Shown here: piece by piece, positions 7,817 to 17,479 of the stretch
Numbering within the stretch: the first letter of the stretch is position 1
Layout of the letters: every line of letters starts with the position of its first letter
DNA from: an uncultured Shimia sp.
GTDB lineage: Bacteria; Pseudomonadota; Alphaproteobacteria; Rhodobacterales; Rhodobacteraceae
NCBI RefSeq assembly: GCF_947493595.1
Contig: NZ_CANLRL010000001.1
Location: 124,001-188,000, forward strand
Length of the DNA: 64,000 nucleotides
Reading direction: 5' to 3'
Made by a program: the position numbers and the translations under genes
Notes under the pieces: model-generated
What the model saw: the letters and a program-made list of their open reading frames with translations, nothing else
What the model was told of the DNA's origin: nothing
The model's database searches: none

Positions 7817-8419
7817 TCAGGAGTTTCCCATGGCGATAACAGCGGAGAGGATAGCACGGGCGTTTTCGCTCGACCAGTCTGCATCCCCTTGTAAACGCGC
7901 GATTTCCTTGCCGTCACGGTCCATTATGATGGTCGCGGGCAAGCCAAAGACCGCCATTTCCCGTGCAACGGCCTGCTTGGGGTCGCGGTGCAAAGGCAGG
8001 TTGTCGACGCCGATCTCGTCAAAGAACTTTTGCATGGCCGGCACCATGTTACGGCCGGTGGCCAGGGTCACCACCTCAAAGTCTGCGCCGCTGAGCTCGG
8101 ATTGCAATTCAGACAGCATCGGCATTTCGTGGCGGCAGGGGGCGCACCAGGTGGCCCAGAAGTTGAGGAGTACCACTTTGCCTTTGTAGTCGCCCAAGGT
8201 GGCTTCGCCGCCGTCCTCGGTGATGAAGCTGTTTTGCGAAACTTCTTTGGGAGCGGAGTGGAAGTTGAGCTTGCGCATATCGCCGTCGCGCATGTCGACC
8301 ACGGCGGAAAAGTCGCGGGTTTCGGCGGTTGCTGTTGGTTTCAGGGCAACAAAGGAGAGGGCGGCAATTGCGATTGCTGCCAAGCCTGTATACACCAGCG
8401 CGGACCCATTTACTTTCAT
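7817..8419 (-). CDS. TlpA/ResA-like thiol:disulfide oxidoreductase
   Basis: A 200-residue membrane-anchored periplasmic thioredoxin. An N-terminal uncleaved signal/anchor (residues 7-26) is followed by a thioredoxin fold with the active site [13 protein letters not shown] (C92, C95) and the cis-Pro loop [13 protein letters not shown] 8419 is supported by GGAGGG 6 nt upstream; a longer reading frame exists but would overlap argH. Such proteins keep periplasmic cysteines reduced, often for cytochrome c maturation; the partner is unknown here. It is divergent from argH with only 22 bp between start codons. Confidence 0.88.
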   Translation of the reverse strand: MKVNGSALVYTGLAAIAIAALSFVALKPTATAETRDFSAVVDMRDGDMRKLNFHSAPKEVSQNSFITEDGGEATLGDYKGKVVLLNFWATWCAPCRHEMPMLSELQSELSGADFEVVTLATGRNMVPAMQKFFDEIGVDNLPLHRDPKQAVAREMAVFGLPATIIMDRDGKEIARLQGDADWSSENARAILSAVIAMGNS

Positions 8420-8441
8420 CTTCCCTCCAAAAGGGCTTCTC

Positions 8442-9836
8442 ATGACCAAAGATACCTCAAACCAGATGTGGGGTGGCCGTTTTGCCGCCGGACCGGACGC
8501 CATTATGGAAGCGATCAACGCTTCTATTGGCTACGATCAACGTATGGCGGCGCAGGACATTGCTGGCTCTCGGGCCCATGCGGCGATGCTCGCCAAGACA
8601 GGCATCCTGACAGATAGCGATGCTGAAGCCATTCGGGAAGGGCTTCTCACAGTCTTGTCAGAGATTGAGGGCGGCACGTTTCAATTTTCCACGGCGCTGG
8701 AAGACATTCACATGAATGTGGAAGCGCGCCTGAAAGAGATCATTGGTGAGCCTGCAGGGCGTTTGCACACAGGCCGGAGCCGGAATGACCAGGTAGCGAC
8801 GGATTTCAAACTTTGGGTGCGCGACCAGATTGATGCGGCGATTGCTGGGATCGAAGCGCTGATCCGTGCGTTTGTGTCGCAGGCTGAAGCGGGCGCGGAT
8901 TGGGTGATGCCGGGCTTCACCCATCTGCAGACTGCGCAGCCGGTGACATGGGGCCATCATATGATGGCTTATGTGGAGATGTTTGGCCGCGATTTGAGCC
9001 GGTTCAAAGACGCGCGGGAACGGATGAATGAATCCCCGCTGGGCGCGGCTGCCCTCGCAGGGACCTCTTTCCCGATTGACCGTGAGATGACCGCCAAGGC
9101 TTTGGGCTTTGACCGTCCGGCGGCAAACTCTCTGGACGCGGTGGCAGATCGAGACTTTGCGCTGGAATTCCTGTCGGCCTCCAGCATCTGTGCCATGCAC
9201 CTGAGCCGCTTTGCTGAGGAGTTGGTGATTTGGTCCTCTGCACAGTTCCGCTTTGTGACGCTCTCTGATCGCTTCTCCACCGGCAGCTCGATAATGCCGC
9301 AGAAGAAGAACCCGGATGCTGCAGAGCTGATCCGCGCAAAAATTGGCCGGATTTTTGGGGCCAACACTGCGTTGCTGATGGTCATGAAAGGCCTGCCGCT
9401 GACCTATTCCAAAGACATGCAGGAAGACAAAGAGCAGGTCTTTGATGCGGCGGACAACCTGATGCTGGCGCTGGCGGCGATGGAAGGCATGGTCAAGGAT
9501 ATGAATGCCAACCAGGACAGTCTGGAAGCGGCGGCTGGCAGTGGTTTCTCTACCGCAACCGATCTGGCCGACTGGCTGGTGCGGGCACTGAACATGCCGT
9601 TCCGCGATGCGCACCACGTGACCGGGTCTTTGGTGGCAATGGCGGAAAGCAAAGATTGCGACCTGCCGGACCTGACTCTGGAAGACATGCAGTCTGTGCA
9701 TGCGGCGATCACCGAAGACGTGTTTGGCGTGCTGGGCGTGCACAACTCCGTGTCCTCACGCATGTCTTACGGTGGCACCGCTCCAACCCGAGTGCGTGAG
9801 CAGATTGCTGCTTGGAAAGCTAAGCTGGACGACTAA
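8442..9836 (+). CDS. argH: Argininosuccinate lyase
   Basis: A 464-residue cytosolic lyase that splits argininosuccinate to arginine and fumarate, the last step of arginine synthesis. The fumarase/aspartase superfamily signature [11 protein letters not shown] is at about residues 282-292; [12 protein letters not shown] and [13 protein letters not shown] are substrate-binding blocks. ATG 8442 gives the standard [14 protein letters not shown] start behind AAAAGGG; upstream in-frame codons belong to sequence antisense to tlpA. The promoter must lie inside the tlpA 5' coding region because the divergent gap is 22 bp. A lipoprotein, a DUF2834 gene and lysA follow on the same strand. Confidence 0.97.
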   Translation: MTKDTSNQMWGGRFAAGPDAIMEAINASIGYDQRMAAQDIAGSRAHAAMLAKTGILTDSDAEAIREGLLTVLSEIEGGTFQFSTALEDIHMNVEARLKEIIGEPAGRLHTGRSRNDQVATDFKLWVRDQIDAAIAGIEALIRAFVSQAEAGADWVMPGFTHLQTAQPVTWGHHMMAYVEMFGRDLSRFKDARERMNESPLGAAALAGTSFPIDREMTAKALGFDRPAANSLDAVADRDFALEFLSASSICAMHLSRFAEELVIWSSAQFRFVTLSDRFSTGSSIMPQKKNPDAAELIRAKIGRIFGANTALLMVMKGLPLTYSKDMQEDKEQVFDAADNLMLALAAMEGMVKDMNANQDSLEAAAGSGFSTATDLADWLVRALNMPFRDAHHVTGSLVAMAESKDCDLPDLTLEDMQSVHAAITEDVFGVLGVHNSVSSRMSYGGTAPTRVREQIAAWKAKLDD

Positions 9837-9976
9837 CCCCTTGGGGAGATGATGCCGGAGGGCAGTGTTTCCCCTTTTCAATCCTAGCTGTTTTTCCGTA
9901 TGGTGGACGCGTCGACGGTATTTGCACCGGGGGGTGCAATTGGTCCTGTTGACGCTGCTGCCATGGGAGACCCCAC

Positions 9977-10174
9977 ATGTTCCGCGTTGTTTTTGCCTGT
10001 TTGAGTTTGGCTGTTGTTTCCGCTTGTGGCGTGGATGGAGAGCCCTGGACGCCCCGTGCCAACGCCAATATCGGAATTGGCTCTGACGGGGTGCACACAT
10101 CCGGCAGCGTGGGTGTGACCAACGGTACCGTGAGCATTTCAATTGGCGGTGGCTGTCGCTGGTATGGCTGCTAA
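9977..10174 (+). CDS. Small lipoprotein, unknown function
   Basis: A 65-residue precursor with an N-terminal signal (MFRVVFACLSLAVVSAC) ending in the lipobox VSAC, so Cys17 would be lipidated. The mature part is Gly/Ser/Val-rich (NANIGIGSDGVHTSGSVGVT), suggesting a short beta-rich or flexible tail, and ends GGGCRWYGC. It lies between argH and lysA. I recognise no domain. The start follows GGAGACCCCAC, with GGAG 7-8 nt upstream. Confidence 0.7.
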   Translation: MFRVVFACLSLAVVSACGVDGEPWTPRANANIGIGSDGVHTSGSVGVTNGTVSISIGGGCRWYGC

Positions 10175-10278
10175 GGGCTTAGCCCCTTGAAAGCACGTCC
10201 CTAATCAGGACATTCTGATCCGAAGCAAAGGCGGCGCCGTACCTGTGGTGCCGCTTACTTTTTGGGATTGGGGAACAC

Positions 10279-10596
10279 ATGTCACTTTTGCGCTGGGTAT
10301 TTCTGGGATTGGCCATTTGGGGCGCGATCCATCCGATGATGTATTTTGGGCCCTGGATTGCCGAGAACGGCTTGGACCTTCAGGCTATGGTCGCGCTGTG
10401 GAAAGCGAACAATGCGGTGACTGGACTGTATTGGGACTTAGTGATCTCCGCCATCACGCTAAACGTTTGGATTTTGGTAGAGGTGTGGGTGCGGCGTAAT
10501 TGGATTGCGCTTTTGGCGATTCCGGCAACTTGGATGATTGGTGTGAGCTGCGGTTTGCCGCTTTATCTGTTCCTGCGGGCAAAACCGGTGAAGTAA
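10279..10596 (+). CDS. DUF2834 membrane protein
   Basis: A 105-residue protein with three hydrophobic segments (about residues 5-23, 49-69 and 76-96), matching DUF2834, a small inner-membrane family of unknown role. GGGGAACAC precedes the ATG. It sits 85 bp before lysA on the same strand. Nothing in it suggests a link to lysine synthesis beyond position. Confidence 0.75.
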   Translation: MSLLRWVFLGLAIWGAIHPMMYFGPWIAENGLDLQAMVALWKANNAVTGLYWDLVISAITLNVWILVEVWVRRNWIALLAIPATWMIGVSCGLPLYLFLRAKPVK

Positions 10597-10680
10597 GTCA
10601 GCTTAGGAGCATTGATCGGCGCTGTGCCGCGGCGTATGAGGGAGACCGAACTACGCTAGCGGCACGCAGGAGACGGCACT

Positions 10681-11961
10681 ATGGATCATTTTCTTTATCG
10701 CGACGGGGAGTTGTTTGCCGAAGATGTGCCGGTGAAGGAAATTGCCGCGCAAGTTGGGACGCCGTTCTACTGTTATTCTACTGCGACGTTTGAGCGTCAC
10801 TTCCGTCTGTTTGATGAGGCGCTGGAAGGCACGGATCACCTGGTGTGCTACGCGATGAAGGCGGCCTCCAATCAGGCGATCCTGAAAACTCTGGCCGCGC
10901 TGGGCGCGGGCATGGATGTGGTGTCGGGCGGCGAATATGCACGCGCCAAGGCCGCGGGTGTGCCGGGCGACAAGATTGTGTTCTCCGGTGTCGGCAAAAC
11001 CGAAGACGAAATCGAGCTGGCGCTGACTGGTGGTATTCGCCAGTTCAACGTGGAGAGTGAGCCGGAAATGGCGGCCATCAGCGCCGTTGCAAGCCGTTTG
11101 GGTCTTGAAGCCCCGATCACCATTCGGGTGAATCCGGATGTGGATGCCAAAACCCACGCCAAAATTGCAACCGGCAAATCCGAGAATAAATTTGGGATTC
11201 CCATTAGCCGCGCCAAAGAGGTTTACGCGTTGGCGGCGTCTTTACCGGGCCTGAAGGTCATTGGCATTGATGTGCACATTGGTAGCCAGCTGACCCAGCT
11301 GGAGCCGTTTGAAGCGGCCTACAAAAAAGTGGCCGAGTTGACCGAGCAGTTGCGGGCCGAAGGGCACGACATCAAGCGGCTGGATCTGGGCGGTGGCTTG
11401 GGCATTCCCTATGAACGCTCCAACTCTGCGCCGCCGTTGCCGGTGGAATATGGCGCGATGGTGAAGCGCGTGCTGGGCCATCTGAACTGTGAGATCGAGA
11501 TTGAACCGGGCCGTTTGATCGCAGGCAACGCGGGTATCATGGTTTGCAAGGTGATTTACGTGAAGTCCGGTGAGGATCGTGAGTTCCTGATTGTCGACGG
11601 GGCGATGAACGACCTGATCCGTCCGGCGATGTATGAGGCGCACCATGATATTGTGCCGGTTGTTGAGGCAGAACCAGGGCAGGAGCCTGCGCAATACGAC
11701 ATCGTGGGGCCGGTTTGTGAATCTGGCGACACCTTTGCCAAGGGACGTAACATGGCGCAGCTTGAGGACGGTGATTTGATCGCTTTCCGCAGTGCCGGGG
11801 CTTATGGCGCGGTCATGGCGAGCGAGTACAATACGCGGCCACTGATCCCCGAAGTGCTGGTGAAAGATGATCAATTTGCGGTTATCCGCCGACGTCCAAC
11901 CTATGAAGAGATGATAAACCGCGATAGCATCCCGGAGTGGCTGGACGAAACCAGCGACTAA
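10681..11961 (+). CDS. lysA: Diaminopimelate decarboxylase
   Basis: A 426-residue fold-III PLP enzyme converting meso-diaminopimelate to lysine. Lys60 in YAMKAASN binds PLP. GGGLGIPY binds the phosphate, EPGRLIAGNAG contacts substrate, and CESGDTFAK contributes the partner active-site Cys of the dimer. AGGAGAC lies 6 nt before the ATG. The TIGR02302 gene follows after 21 bp and is probably cotranscribed. The frame is intact and of normal length. Confidence 0.97.
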   Translation: MDHFLYRDGELFAEDVPVKEIAAQVGTPFYCYSTATFERHFRLFDEALEGTDHLVCYAMKAASNQAILKTLAALGAGMDVVSGGEYARAKAAGVPGDKIVFSGVGKTEDEIELALTGGIRQFNVESEPEMAAISAVASRLGLEAPITIRVNPDVDAKTHAKIATGKSENKFGIPISRAKEVYALAASLPGLKVIGIDVHIGSQLTQLEPFEAAYKKVAELTEQLRAEGHDIKRLDLGGGLGIPYERSNSAPPLPVEYGAMVKRVLGHLNCEIEIEPGRLIAGNAGIMVCKVIYVKSGEDREFLIVDGAMNDLIRPAMYEAHHDIVPVVEAEPGQEPAQYDIVGPVCESGDTFAKGRNMAQLEDGDLIAFRSAGAYGAVMASEYNTRPLIPEVLVKDDQFAVIRRRPTYEEMINRDSIPEWLDETSD

Positions 11962-11982
11962 GAGATAACCGATAGGAGCGCC

Positions 11983-14556
11983 GTGACCCGTCAAACCTCT
12001 TCAGATGCAGCCTTGTTGCACCTTCGGTGGGTCATTGGCCTGACCCGTTTGGGTCTGTTTGCAGAATCATTCACGCGTGCGTTTTGGCCGGTGTGGACCA
12101 TCGCCTTTGTGGTGCTGGCCGCACTCATGGTGGGCGTGCAGGATCATCTGCCGTTGGAAATGATCTGGATTTGCGGCTTTTTGGCAGCGGCGGGGATGTT
12201 TGTGTTTGTAGCGCGCGGGGCGCGGCAGTTGGTGTTGCCGTCCCGAGACATGGCAATTGCGCGGCTGGATGCGACATTGCCTGGACGGCCTATTGCCGCA
12301 CTTCAGGATGTGCCGGCGGTGGGCAAAGATGATGTGGCGTCACAGGCCCTGTGGGCGGCACACCAGAAACGCATGGCAGCGCGCACCCAAGGGGCCAAAG
12401 CGGTGCAGCCGGATTTGCGCATTTCGCGGTTAGACCCGTTTGGGCTGCGCTATACGGCGATCCTTTTGCTGATGATTGCCTTTGTCGGCGGGTCATTTTC
12501 CAATCTGGCGTCGGTGCGGGAGTTGGGGCCGGGAGGCGGGGCTGCTTTGGCGAGCGGACCAACTTGGGAAGGTTGGATTGAGCCGCCGAGCTACACCGGC
12601 AAACCAGCGCTCTATTTGAACGATCAGCCTGCGGGCAAGCTGGTGTTGCCGGAGGGCAGCCGGGTTTTGCTGCGGCTTTACGGCGAAGTGGGGGCGTTGA
12701 CCGTGGCGGAGACTGTGTCCGGTCGGGTTGGGGCGATTGAGAGCGCGGCGCAGCCGGAACAGAGTTTTGATGTACGCCAGACCGGGGATTTGGAAATTGC
12801 CGGGCCGGGTGGGGCGGCGTGGAATATTGTGATGCAGGACGACCGCGCGCCGAAAGTGTTTTTGAGCGGGCAGGTTGAGGCTTCCGGTCGTGGTGAGATG
12901 ACCCTGCCGTTTCATGCGTCAGATGATTATGGCGTGGTTGGCGGCACAGCGGTTGTGGAGTTGGATCTGGACGGTGTGTCTCGGCAGTACGGATTGCGGA
13001 TCGATCCTGAGCCGCGCGAGGCGGTGGTGGTCGAGTTGCCTTTGCCGATCTCTGGCGACCGGGCGTCGTTTGAAGAGACCTTGATTGAGGACTTTTCCGA
13101 GCATCCATGGGCGCATTTGCCGGTCAAGGTTACCTTGACCGTTGAGGATGACGCAGGGCTTGAAGGGCAATCCGGAGATTTGCGGTTTGAGCTGCCTGCG
13201 CGGCGGTTTTTTGATCCGTTGGCGGCGGCAGTGATTGAGATGCGGCGGGATTTGCTGTGGTCGCGGGAGAATGGAAAACGCGTGGCGCAGTTGATGCGGG
13301 CGGTGTCGCACCGGCCCGAAGATGGCGTGTTCCGGCGGGAGACGGATTACCTGCGGTTCCGGACCATCCTGCGGCGGTTGGAAGTGAACGTGCGCCACGG
13401 GCTGTCCGAAGAGAAGCGTGAAGAACTGGCCGAGGCGCTGTGGCAATTGGCGCTGAATTTGGAAGATGGTGACCTTGGCAGCGCGGCGGAGCGGTTGCGA
13501 CAGGCGCAGGAGCGGTTGTCGGAAGCGATGAAGAATGGCGCAAGTGATGCCGAGATTGCGCGACTGATGCAGGAGCTGCGAGAGGCTACAGAGGACTACA
13601 TGCGCGAGTTGGCACGACGCCAGCAGGAGAATGGTGAGCAGGGTGAGGATCAGCAAAATGCTGAGAACTCCATGCAGATGTCCCAAGATGATCTCCAGCG
13701 CATGATGGATCGCATTCAGGAGCTGATGGAAGAAGGCCGCATGGCTGAGGCGCAACAGGCGCTGGAAGAGTTGCAGCAACTGATGGAGAACATGCGCGTC
13801 ACCCAAGGGCAGGGGCAACAGAACCAAGGTGAGCAGGCCATGGAAGGGTTGGCGGATACGCTCCGGAACCAGCAAGGGCTATCGGACGAAGCTTTCCGTG
13901 AGTTGCAGGAGCAATTCAACCCGGGTGCTCAAAGTGGTCAGTCGCAAGAGAACCAAGGCTATAGCGGTGGCGAAGGGCGTGGTCAGGCGCATGATGGCAC
14001 CGGTGGGGAAGGCGACGGTGATGGTGAGGGCGACGGGGAGACCGGTCAATCCAGTGGGGATCAGCAGAGCCCGCAAGGGTCACTTGAAGATCGCCAGCAG
14101 GCCTTGCGACAGGAATTGAACCGCCAGATGCAGAACTTGCCCGGGCAGGGTACGCCCGAAGGGGATGCGGCGCGGGAAGCTTTGGGCAATGCCGAGGGCG
14201 CGATGGAAGGTGCAGAGGAAGCCCTGCGCGAAGATGATCTGGCCACAGCGATTGATCGGCAGGCAGAAGCCATGGATGCGCTGCGCGAAGGGTTGCGCAA
14301 CCTTGGCGAAGCCATGGCGCAGCAACAGCAGCAGGGGCAGCAAGGCACAGCGGAAGCACAGGGCCAATCTCAAGACCCGCTTGGCCGCAGCCAAGGCAAT
14401 CGCGGGGCGGCGGGAACCGATGAGGGGCTGCTGCAGGGTGAGGATGTGTATCGGCAGGCGCGACGTTTGTTGGATGAAATCCGCCGTCGCGCCGGGGATG
14501 CAGAGCGCTCCGAGTCAGAGCGCAATTATTTGGAACGTCTGCTCGAGCGTTTCTAA
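11983..14556 (+). CDS. TIGR02302 (DUF4175-type) membrane protein with long coiled coil
   Basis: An 857-residue protein with a GTG start behind GATAGGAG. The N terminus has two adjacent membrane segments (about residues 31-68) and a third near residues 150-170. A beta-rich periplasmic-type region with Ig-like strands spans about 190-400. A long Glu/Gln-rich helical region (about 480-645), a Gly/Asp/Glu low-complexity linker (about 650-692) and a second coiled coil follow to the C terminus. The family is conserved next to lysA in alphaproteobacteria but has no proven function. The architecture suggests an envelope scaffold or mechanosensing role; this is inference. Confidence 0.85.
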   Translation: MTRQTSSDAALLHLRWVIGLTRLGLFAESFTRAFWPVWTIAFVVLAALMVGVQDHLPLEMIWICGFLAAAGMFVFVARGARQLVLPSRDMAIARLDATLPGRPIAALQDVPAVGKDDVASQALWAAHQKRMAARTQGAKAVQPDLRISRLDPFGLRYTAILLLMIAFVGGSFSNLASVRELGPGGGAALASGPTWEGWIEPPSYTGKPALYLNDQPAGKLVLPEGSRVLLRLYGEVGALTVAETVSGRVGAIESAAQPEQSFDVRQTGDLEIAGPGGAAWNIVMQDDRAPKVFLSGQVEASGRGEMTLPFHASDDYGVVGGTAVVELDLDGVSRQYGLRIDPEPREAVVVELPLPISGDRASFEETLIEDFSEHPWAHLPVKVTLTVEDDAGLEGQSGDLRFELPARRFFDPLAAAVIEMRRDLLWSRENGKRVAQLMRAVSHRPEDGVFRRETDYLRFRTILRRLEVNVRHGLSEEKREELAEALWQLALNLEDGDLGSAAERLRQAQERLSEAMKNGASDAEIARLMQELREATEDYMRELARRQQENGEQGEDQQNAENSMQMSQDDLQRMMDRIQELMEEGRMAEAQQALEELQQLMENMRVTQGQGQQNQGEQAMEGLADTLRNQQGLSDEAFRELQEQFNPGAQSGQSQENQGYSGGEGRGQAHDGTGGEGDGDGEGDGETGQSSGDQQSPQGSLEDRQQALRQELNRQMQNLPGQGTPEGDAAREALGNAEGAMEGAEEALREDDLATAIDRQAEAMDALREGLRNLGEAMAQQQQQGQQGTAEAQGQSQDPLGRSQGNRGAAGTDEGLLQGEDVYRQARRLLDEIRRRAGDAERSESERNYLERLLERF

Positions 14557-14576
14557 GCGCCGCGAAGGACAGTCGG

Positions 14577-15758
14577 TTAGGACTGTCCAGTTAACGCGTT
14601 GAGTTTCAAAAACAGACCGGTGACTTGATCGTCCAACCAAATACGTGCGCCGTTTGCGGAGCTCATAAAGCTGTCGATGTAAGGCGCGGCCTGTGGGTAA
14701 TTCTGGCTGAGACTGGCGTGTGAGCTGTACACAAACACCGCCGCTCCCGCGATCAGGAGTACCAGCGCAAAACCCAACCGAAAACCGCGGGCTCGGCTGG
14801 CCTTGTTTGCCGACTTTTGTCCCAAATCCGGATTGCGTGGCGAGTCACCGGTGGTGCGCAGGGTGGAGTTGATTTCCTCAATGTCGGGCAACAAATCGCG
14901 CCGGGTGTCTTTGCTGCTGCGCACGGTGGCAGCCACAGCCGCTGCAGTGGCGTTGTCGTCCTCACCACGCAATCGGCGCAAACGTGCAGCCGCTTCACCA
15001 GTTCGGCGGTCTGTTTCAGCGGGACGATCTTCGCCTTGATCCAAGCCAAGATCGCCTTGTGTCTCTAAGCTTTGAGGTTGCTCGGCAGCGCGTGCCTGGG
15101 TTTCGTACTCCACCTCTTCGCGCAAGATATCCTTGACGGTGTCGTCCAGACCGCGGGGCTTGGGAGCTGGAGCTGGCGCTTCCTCCAAAGCTTCCTCGGC
15201 GGTCTCTGGTTCCTGTTCTGGTTCAACCTCAGGTTCAGACGCAGCAACGGGCTCCGGTTCGACGGCGGATCCCGCGTCCTCTTCGGCAGAGTCCGCCTCA
15301 GGGTCCGGCTCGGATGTGTCGCCCGCGACCTCGGCCGCGTCATCTATGGGCTCAAGTGTTTCTGTGGCTTCGTCGGTGTCGGATTCCGCCCAGCTGTCGT
15401 CTGTTTCCAAATCCCAATCGTCACCGCCAAGATCCAGATCGTCGGCGTTTTCCTCTTCTTCCTGGGGCGTGAAGAAATCCTGCTCTTCATCAGGAGCCGC
15501 CTCAATGGAGAGTTCAGGAGGTTCGACCTCTTCAAAATCCGTTGCTTCAGGTGCGGCGGGCGCTTGTTCGGTCTCTTCCGGTGTCTCAGCAACGACATCA
15601 GCGACGGCCTCTTCTACCGGGACTTCCGCCTGCATGTCGGCATGGACCTGAAACCACGTGTTGCCACAGTTGGAACACTGCACATCCCGTCCGCCTGTTG
15701 GGATGATGTCGTCCGGCACCTCATATTGGGCGCCGCAATTTGGGCAAGTTAGCCGCAT
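14577..15758 (-). CDS. MJ0042-type zinc-ribbon protein with acidic linker and C-terminal membrane segment
   Basis: A 393-residue protein. Residues 5-40 form a zinc ribbon (CPNC ... CSNC, with TWFQV after it). Residues about 45-200 are an extremely acidic, Pro/Ala-rich low-complexity stretch. Residues about 310-340 contain a single membrane helix (LGFALVLLIAGAAVFVYSS) after a basic RARGFR stop-transfer, and the last 50 residues are outside. This ribbon-linker-helix layout is common beside ftsE/ftsX in Rhodobacteraceae; its role is unknown. It is divergent from ftsE. Confidence 0.8.
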   Translation of the reverse strand: MRLTCPNCGAQYEVPDDIIPTGGRDVQCSNCGNTWFQVHADMQAEVPVEEAVADVVAETPEETEQAPAAPEATDFEEVEPPELSIEAAPDEEQDFFTPQEEEENADDLDLGGDDWDLETDDSWAESDTDEATETLEPIDDAAEVAGDTSEPDPEADSAEEDAGSAVEPEPVAASEPEVEPEQEPETAEEALEEAPAPAPKPRGLDDTVKDILREEVEYETQARAAEQPQSLETQGDLGLDQGEDRPAETDRRTGEAAARLRRLRGEDDNATAAAVAATVRSSKDTRRDLLPDIEEINSTLRTTGDSPRNPDLGQKSANKASRARGFRLGFALVLLIAGAAVFVYSSHASLSQNYPQAAPYIDSFMSSANGARIWLDDQVTGLFLKLNALTGQS

Positions 15759-15902
15759 ACTCGTCCCCTGCTGTCGAAGTTCTTGCTTTTATTCAGGAAC
15801 CATATTCTGAAACATCGCTTGGTGAAAGTGCAAAGGCTGCGTGGAACAGATTGCAACCAAGGCGATGCTCGTGCACAACAATCGGGACAAATGAGGTCTC
15901 AG

Positions 15903-16580
15903 GTGATCGAACTAGACAATATTGCGTATAGCTATGGCGGCGGTGAGCTGTTGAGCGAGGTGTCCTTGAAGCTGGCACCCGGATCCTTCCATTTTTTGAC
16001 CGGTCCATCGGGGTCCGGAAAGACCACGTTTTTAAAGCTGTGTTACGGTGCATTGAGCCCCACGGCCGGACAGGTGCAACTGTTTGGCAAAGATGTGCGG
16101 GAAATGGATCGGGAAGATCACGCAATGACCCGTCGCCAGATTGGTGTGGTGCATCAGGATTGCCAGTTTCTGGACCATCTCTCGGTGCGCGAGAATGTGG
16201 CGTTGCCGCTCACGGTGTCTGATCGTGACTCCCTTGAGCAGCACTCTAACCTGAAAGAACTGCTGACTTGGGTGGGCCTTGGGCACCGGGCCAGCGCTTT
16301 GCCGCCGGAGCTGTCGGGCGGGGAGCGCCAGCGCGCAGCATTGGCGCGCGCCGTGATCATGTCGCCAGATGTCGTCCTTGCAGATGAGCCAACTGGCAAC
16401 GTGGATTGGGAAATGTCGCAGCGGTTGCTGCAGCTTCTGGTGGAGCTGAATAAGATGGGGAAGACCATCCTGATTGCGACCCATGATCTGAACCTGATCC
16501 GCTCTGCCAAGCATCATGTGCAGGCGCGGGTGCTGCGGATTTCGGGGCGCAAGTTGCAACTGGCTGGGGCGGATCTATGA
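15903..16580 (+). CDS. ftsE: Cell-division ATP-binding protein FtsE
   Basis: A 225-residue ABC ATPase. Walker A is GPSGSGKTTFL, the Q-loop is VHQDCQFL, the signature is LSGGERQRAALARAV, Walker B is VVLADEPTGN and the switch His is in ATHD. With FtsX it transmits ATP hydrolysis across the membrane to peptidoglycan hydrolase activators at the septum. GTG 15903 is preferred because TGAGG is 6 nt upstream and gives the usual VIELDNIAYSYGGGELL start; ATG 15891 is an in-frame alternative. The stop overlaps ftsX by 4 bp (ATGA). Confidence 0.92.
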   Translation: MIELDNIAYSYGGGELLSEVSLKLAPGSFHFLTGPSGSGKTTFLKLCYGALSPTAGQVQLFGKDVREMDREDHAMTRRQIGVVHQDCQFLDHLSVRENVALPLTVSDRDSLEQHSNLKELLTWVGLGHRASALPPELSGGERQRAALARAVIMSPDVVLADEPTGNVDWEMSQRLLQLLVELNKMGKTILIATHDLNLIRSAKHHVQARVLRISGRKLQLAGADL

Positions 16581-17479
16581 GCAAAGGTCTGCAATTGTCC
16601 AAGTTGATCGTCGGGGACGCGCAGGCGGACCGAGTGGTGCCGCCCACTGGGTTTACGGCCCGCTTGACGTTGTTTGCCGCTGGCGCAATGGCGTTTCTGA
16701 CGGTGTTTGCTTTGGCTTTGTCGCTGGCTTCGGGCCGATTGGCGACGCGGTGGGGCGATGAGTTGGCACAGAGTTCGACTTTGCGCATATCCGCGCCGGA
16801 AGAACAGATGGCGGCGCAGACGGCTGCGGTCTTGACCGTGCTGGAGAGCACTCCGGGGATTGCTTCGGCGCGGGCCTTGAGTGTGGATGAGCAACGCAGC
16901 CTGTTGGCGCCTTGGTTTGGACCGGACTTGCCGCTTGATAGCCTACCAGTGCCGCAACTCATTGAGATTGTGGAGAGCGAGGAGGGCTATGACGGCGCGG
17001 GGTTGCGGCTGCGGCTACAAGCTGAAGTGCCAGGTGCGGTGTTAGATGACCATACACGCTGGCGCAAACCGCTTGAGCGCGCAGCTGGGCGGCTGCGTCT
17101 GCTTGGTTGGGTGTCCATTGGTCTGATTGGGGCGGCAACGGCAGCGATGATCACTTTGGCGGCCAATGCAGCATTGGCGGCCAATGCGCAGGTGATTTCT
17201 GTGCTGCGTTTGATTGGCGCACGGGACAGTTACATTGCGCGGGCCTTTGTGCGCCGCTTTACCCTGCGTGCCTTGCTGGGCGCGGCTGTGGGCACGGCGC
17301 TTGGGGCTTTGGCGGTGTTCCTGTTGCCGGCGACACAAGAGAGCGGTGGCTTTTTGACCGGCCTGGGCTTTCAAGGGTTTGGCTGGGCGCTGCTGGGGCT
17401 GATCCCAGTCCTTGCCGCCGTGGTGGCTTATGTGGCGACCGGTGCGGCGGCACGACGTACACTAGGGGAGTTGACCTGA
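16577..17479 (+). CDS. ftsX: Cell-division ABC permease FtsX
   Basis: A 300-residue inner-membrane protein with the FtsX layout: a first membrane helix (about residues 30-52), a periplasmic domain to about residue 170, then three helices (about 175-200, 222-250 and 265-292). It couples FtsE ATPase cycles to periplasmic amidase regulation. It overlaps ftsE at ATGA and its TGA overlaps the next ATG by one base, so ftsE-ftsX-plsC are one operon. Confidence 0.9.
   Translation: MSKGLQLSKLIVGDAQADRVVPPTGFTARLTLFAAGAMAFLTVFALALSLASGRLATRWGDELAQSSTLRISAPEEQMAAQTAAVLTVLESTPGIASARALSVDEQRSLLAPWFGPDLPLDSLPVPQLIEIVESEEGYDGAGLRLRLQAEVPGAVLDDHTRWRKPLERAAGRLRLLGWVSIGLIGAATAAMITLAANAALAANAQVISVLRLIGARDSYIARAFVRRFTLRALLGAAVGTALGALAVFLLPATQESGGFLTGLGFQGFGWALLGLIPVLAAVVAYVATGAAARRTLGELT

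Noticed and set aside
13931-14060. Gly/Asp/Glu repeats in the TIGR02302 gene as a possible DNA repeat or sequencing artefact
   Set aside because: Codons vary throughout and the frame stays open; the linker is normal for the family.
15072-15752. Plus-strand 226-codon frame opposite the zinc-ribbon gene
   Set aside because: It is the complement of the acidic low-complexity linker and has no ribosome site or domain.
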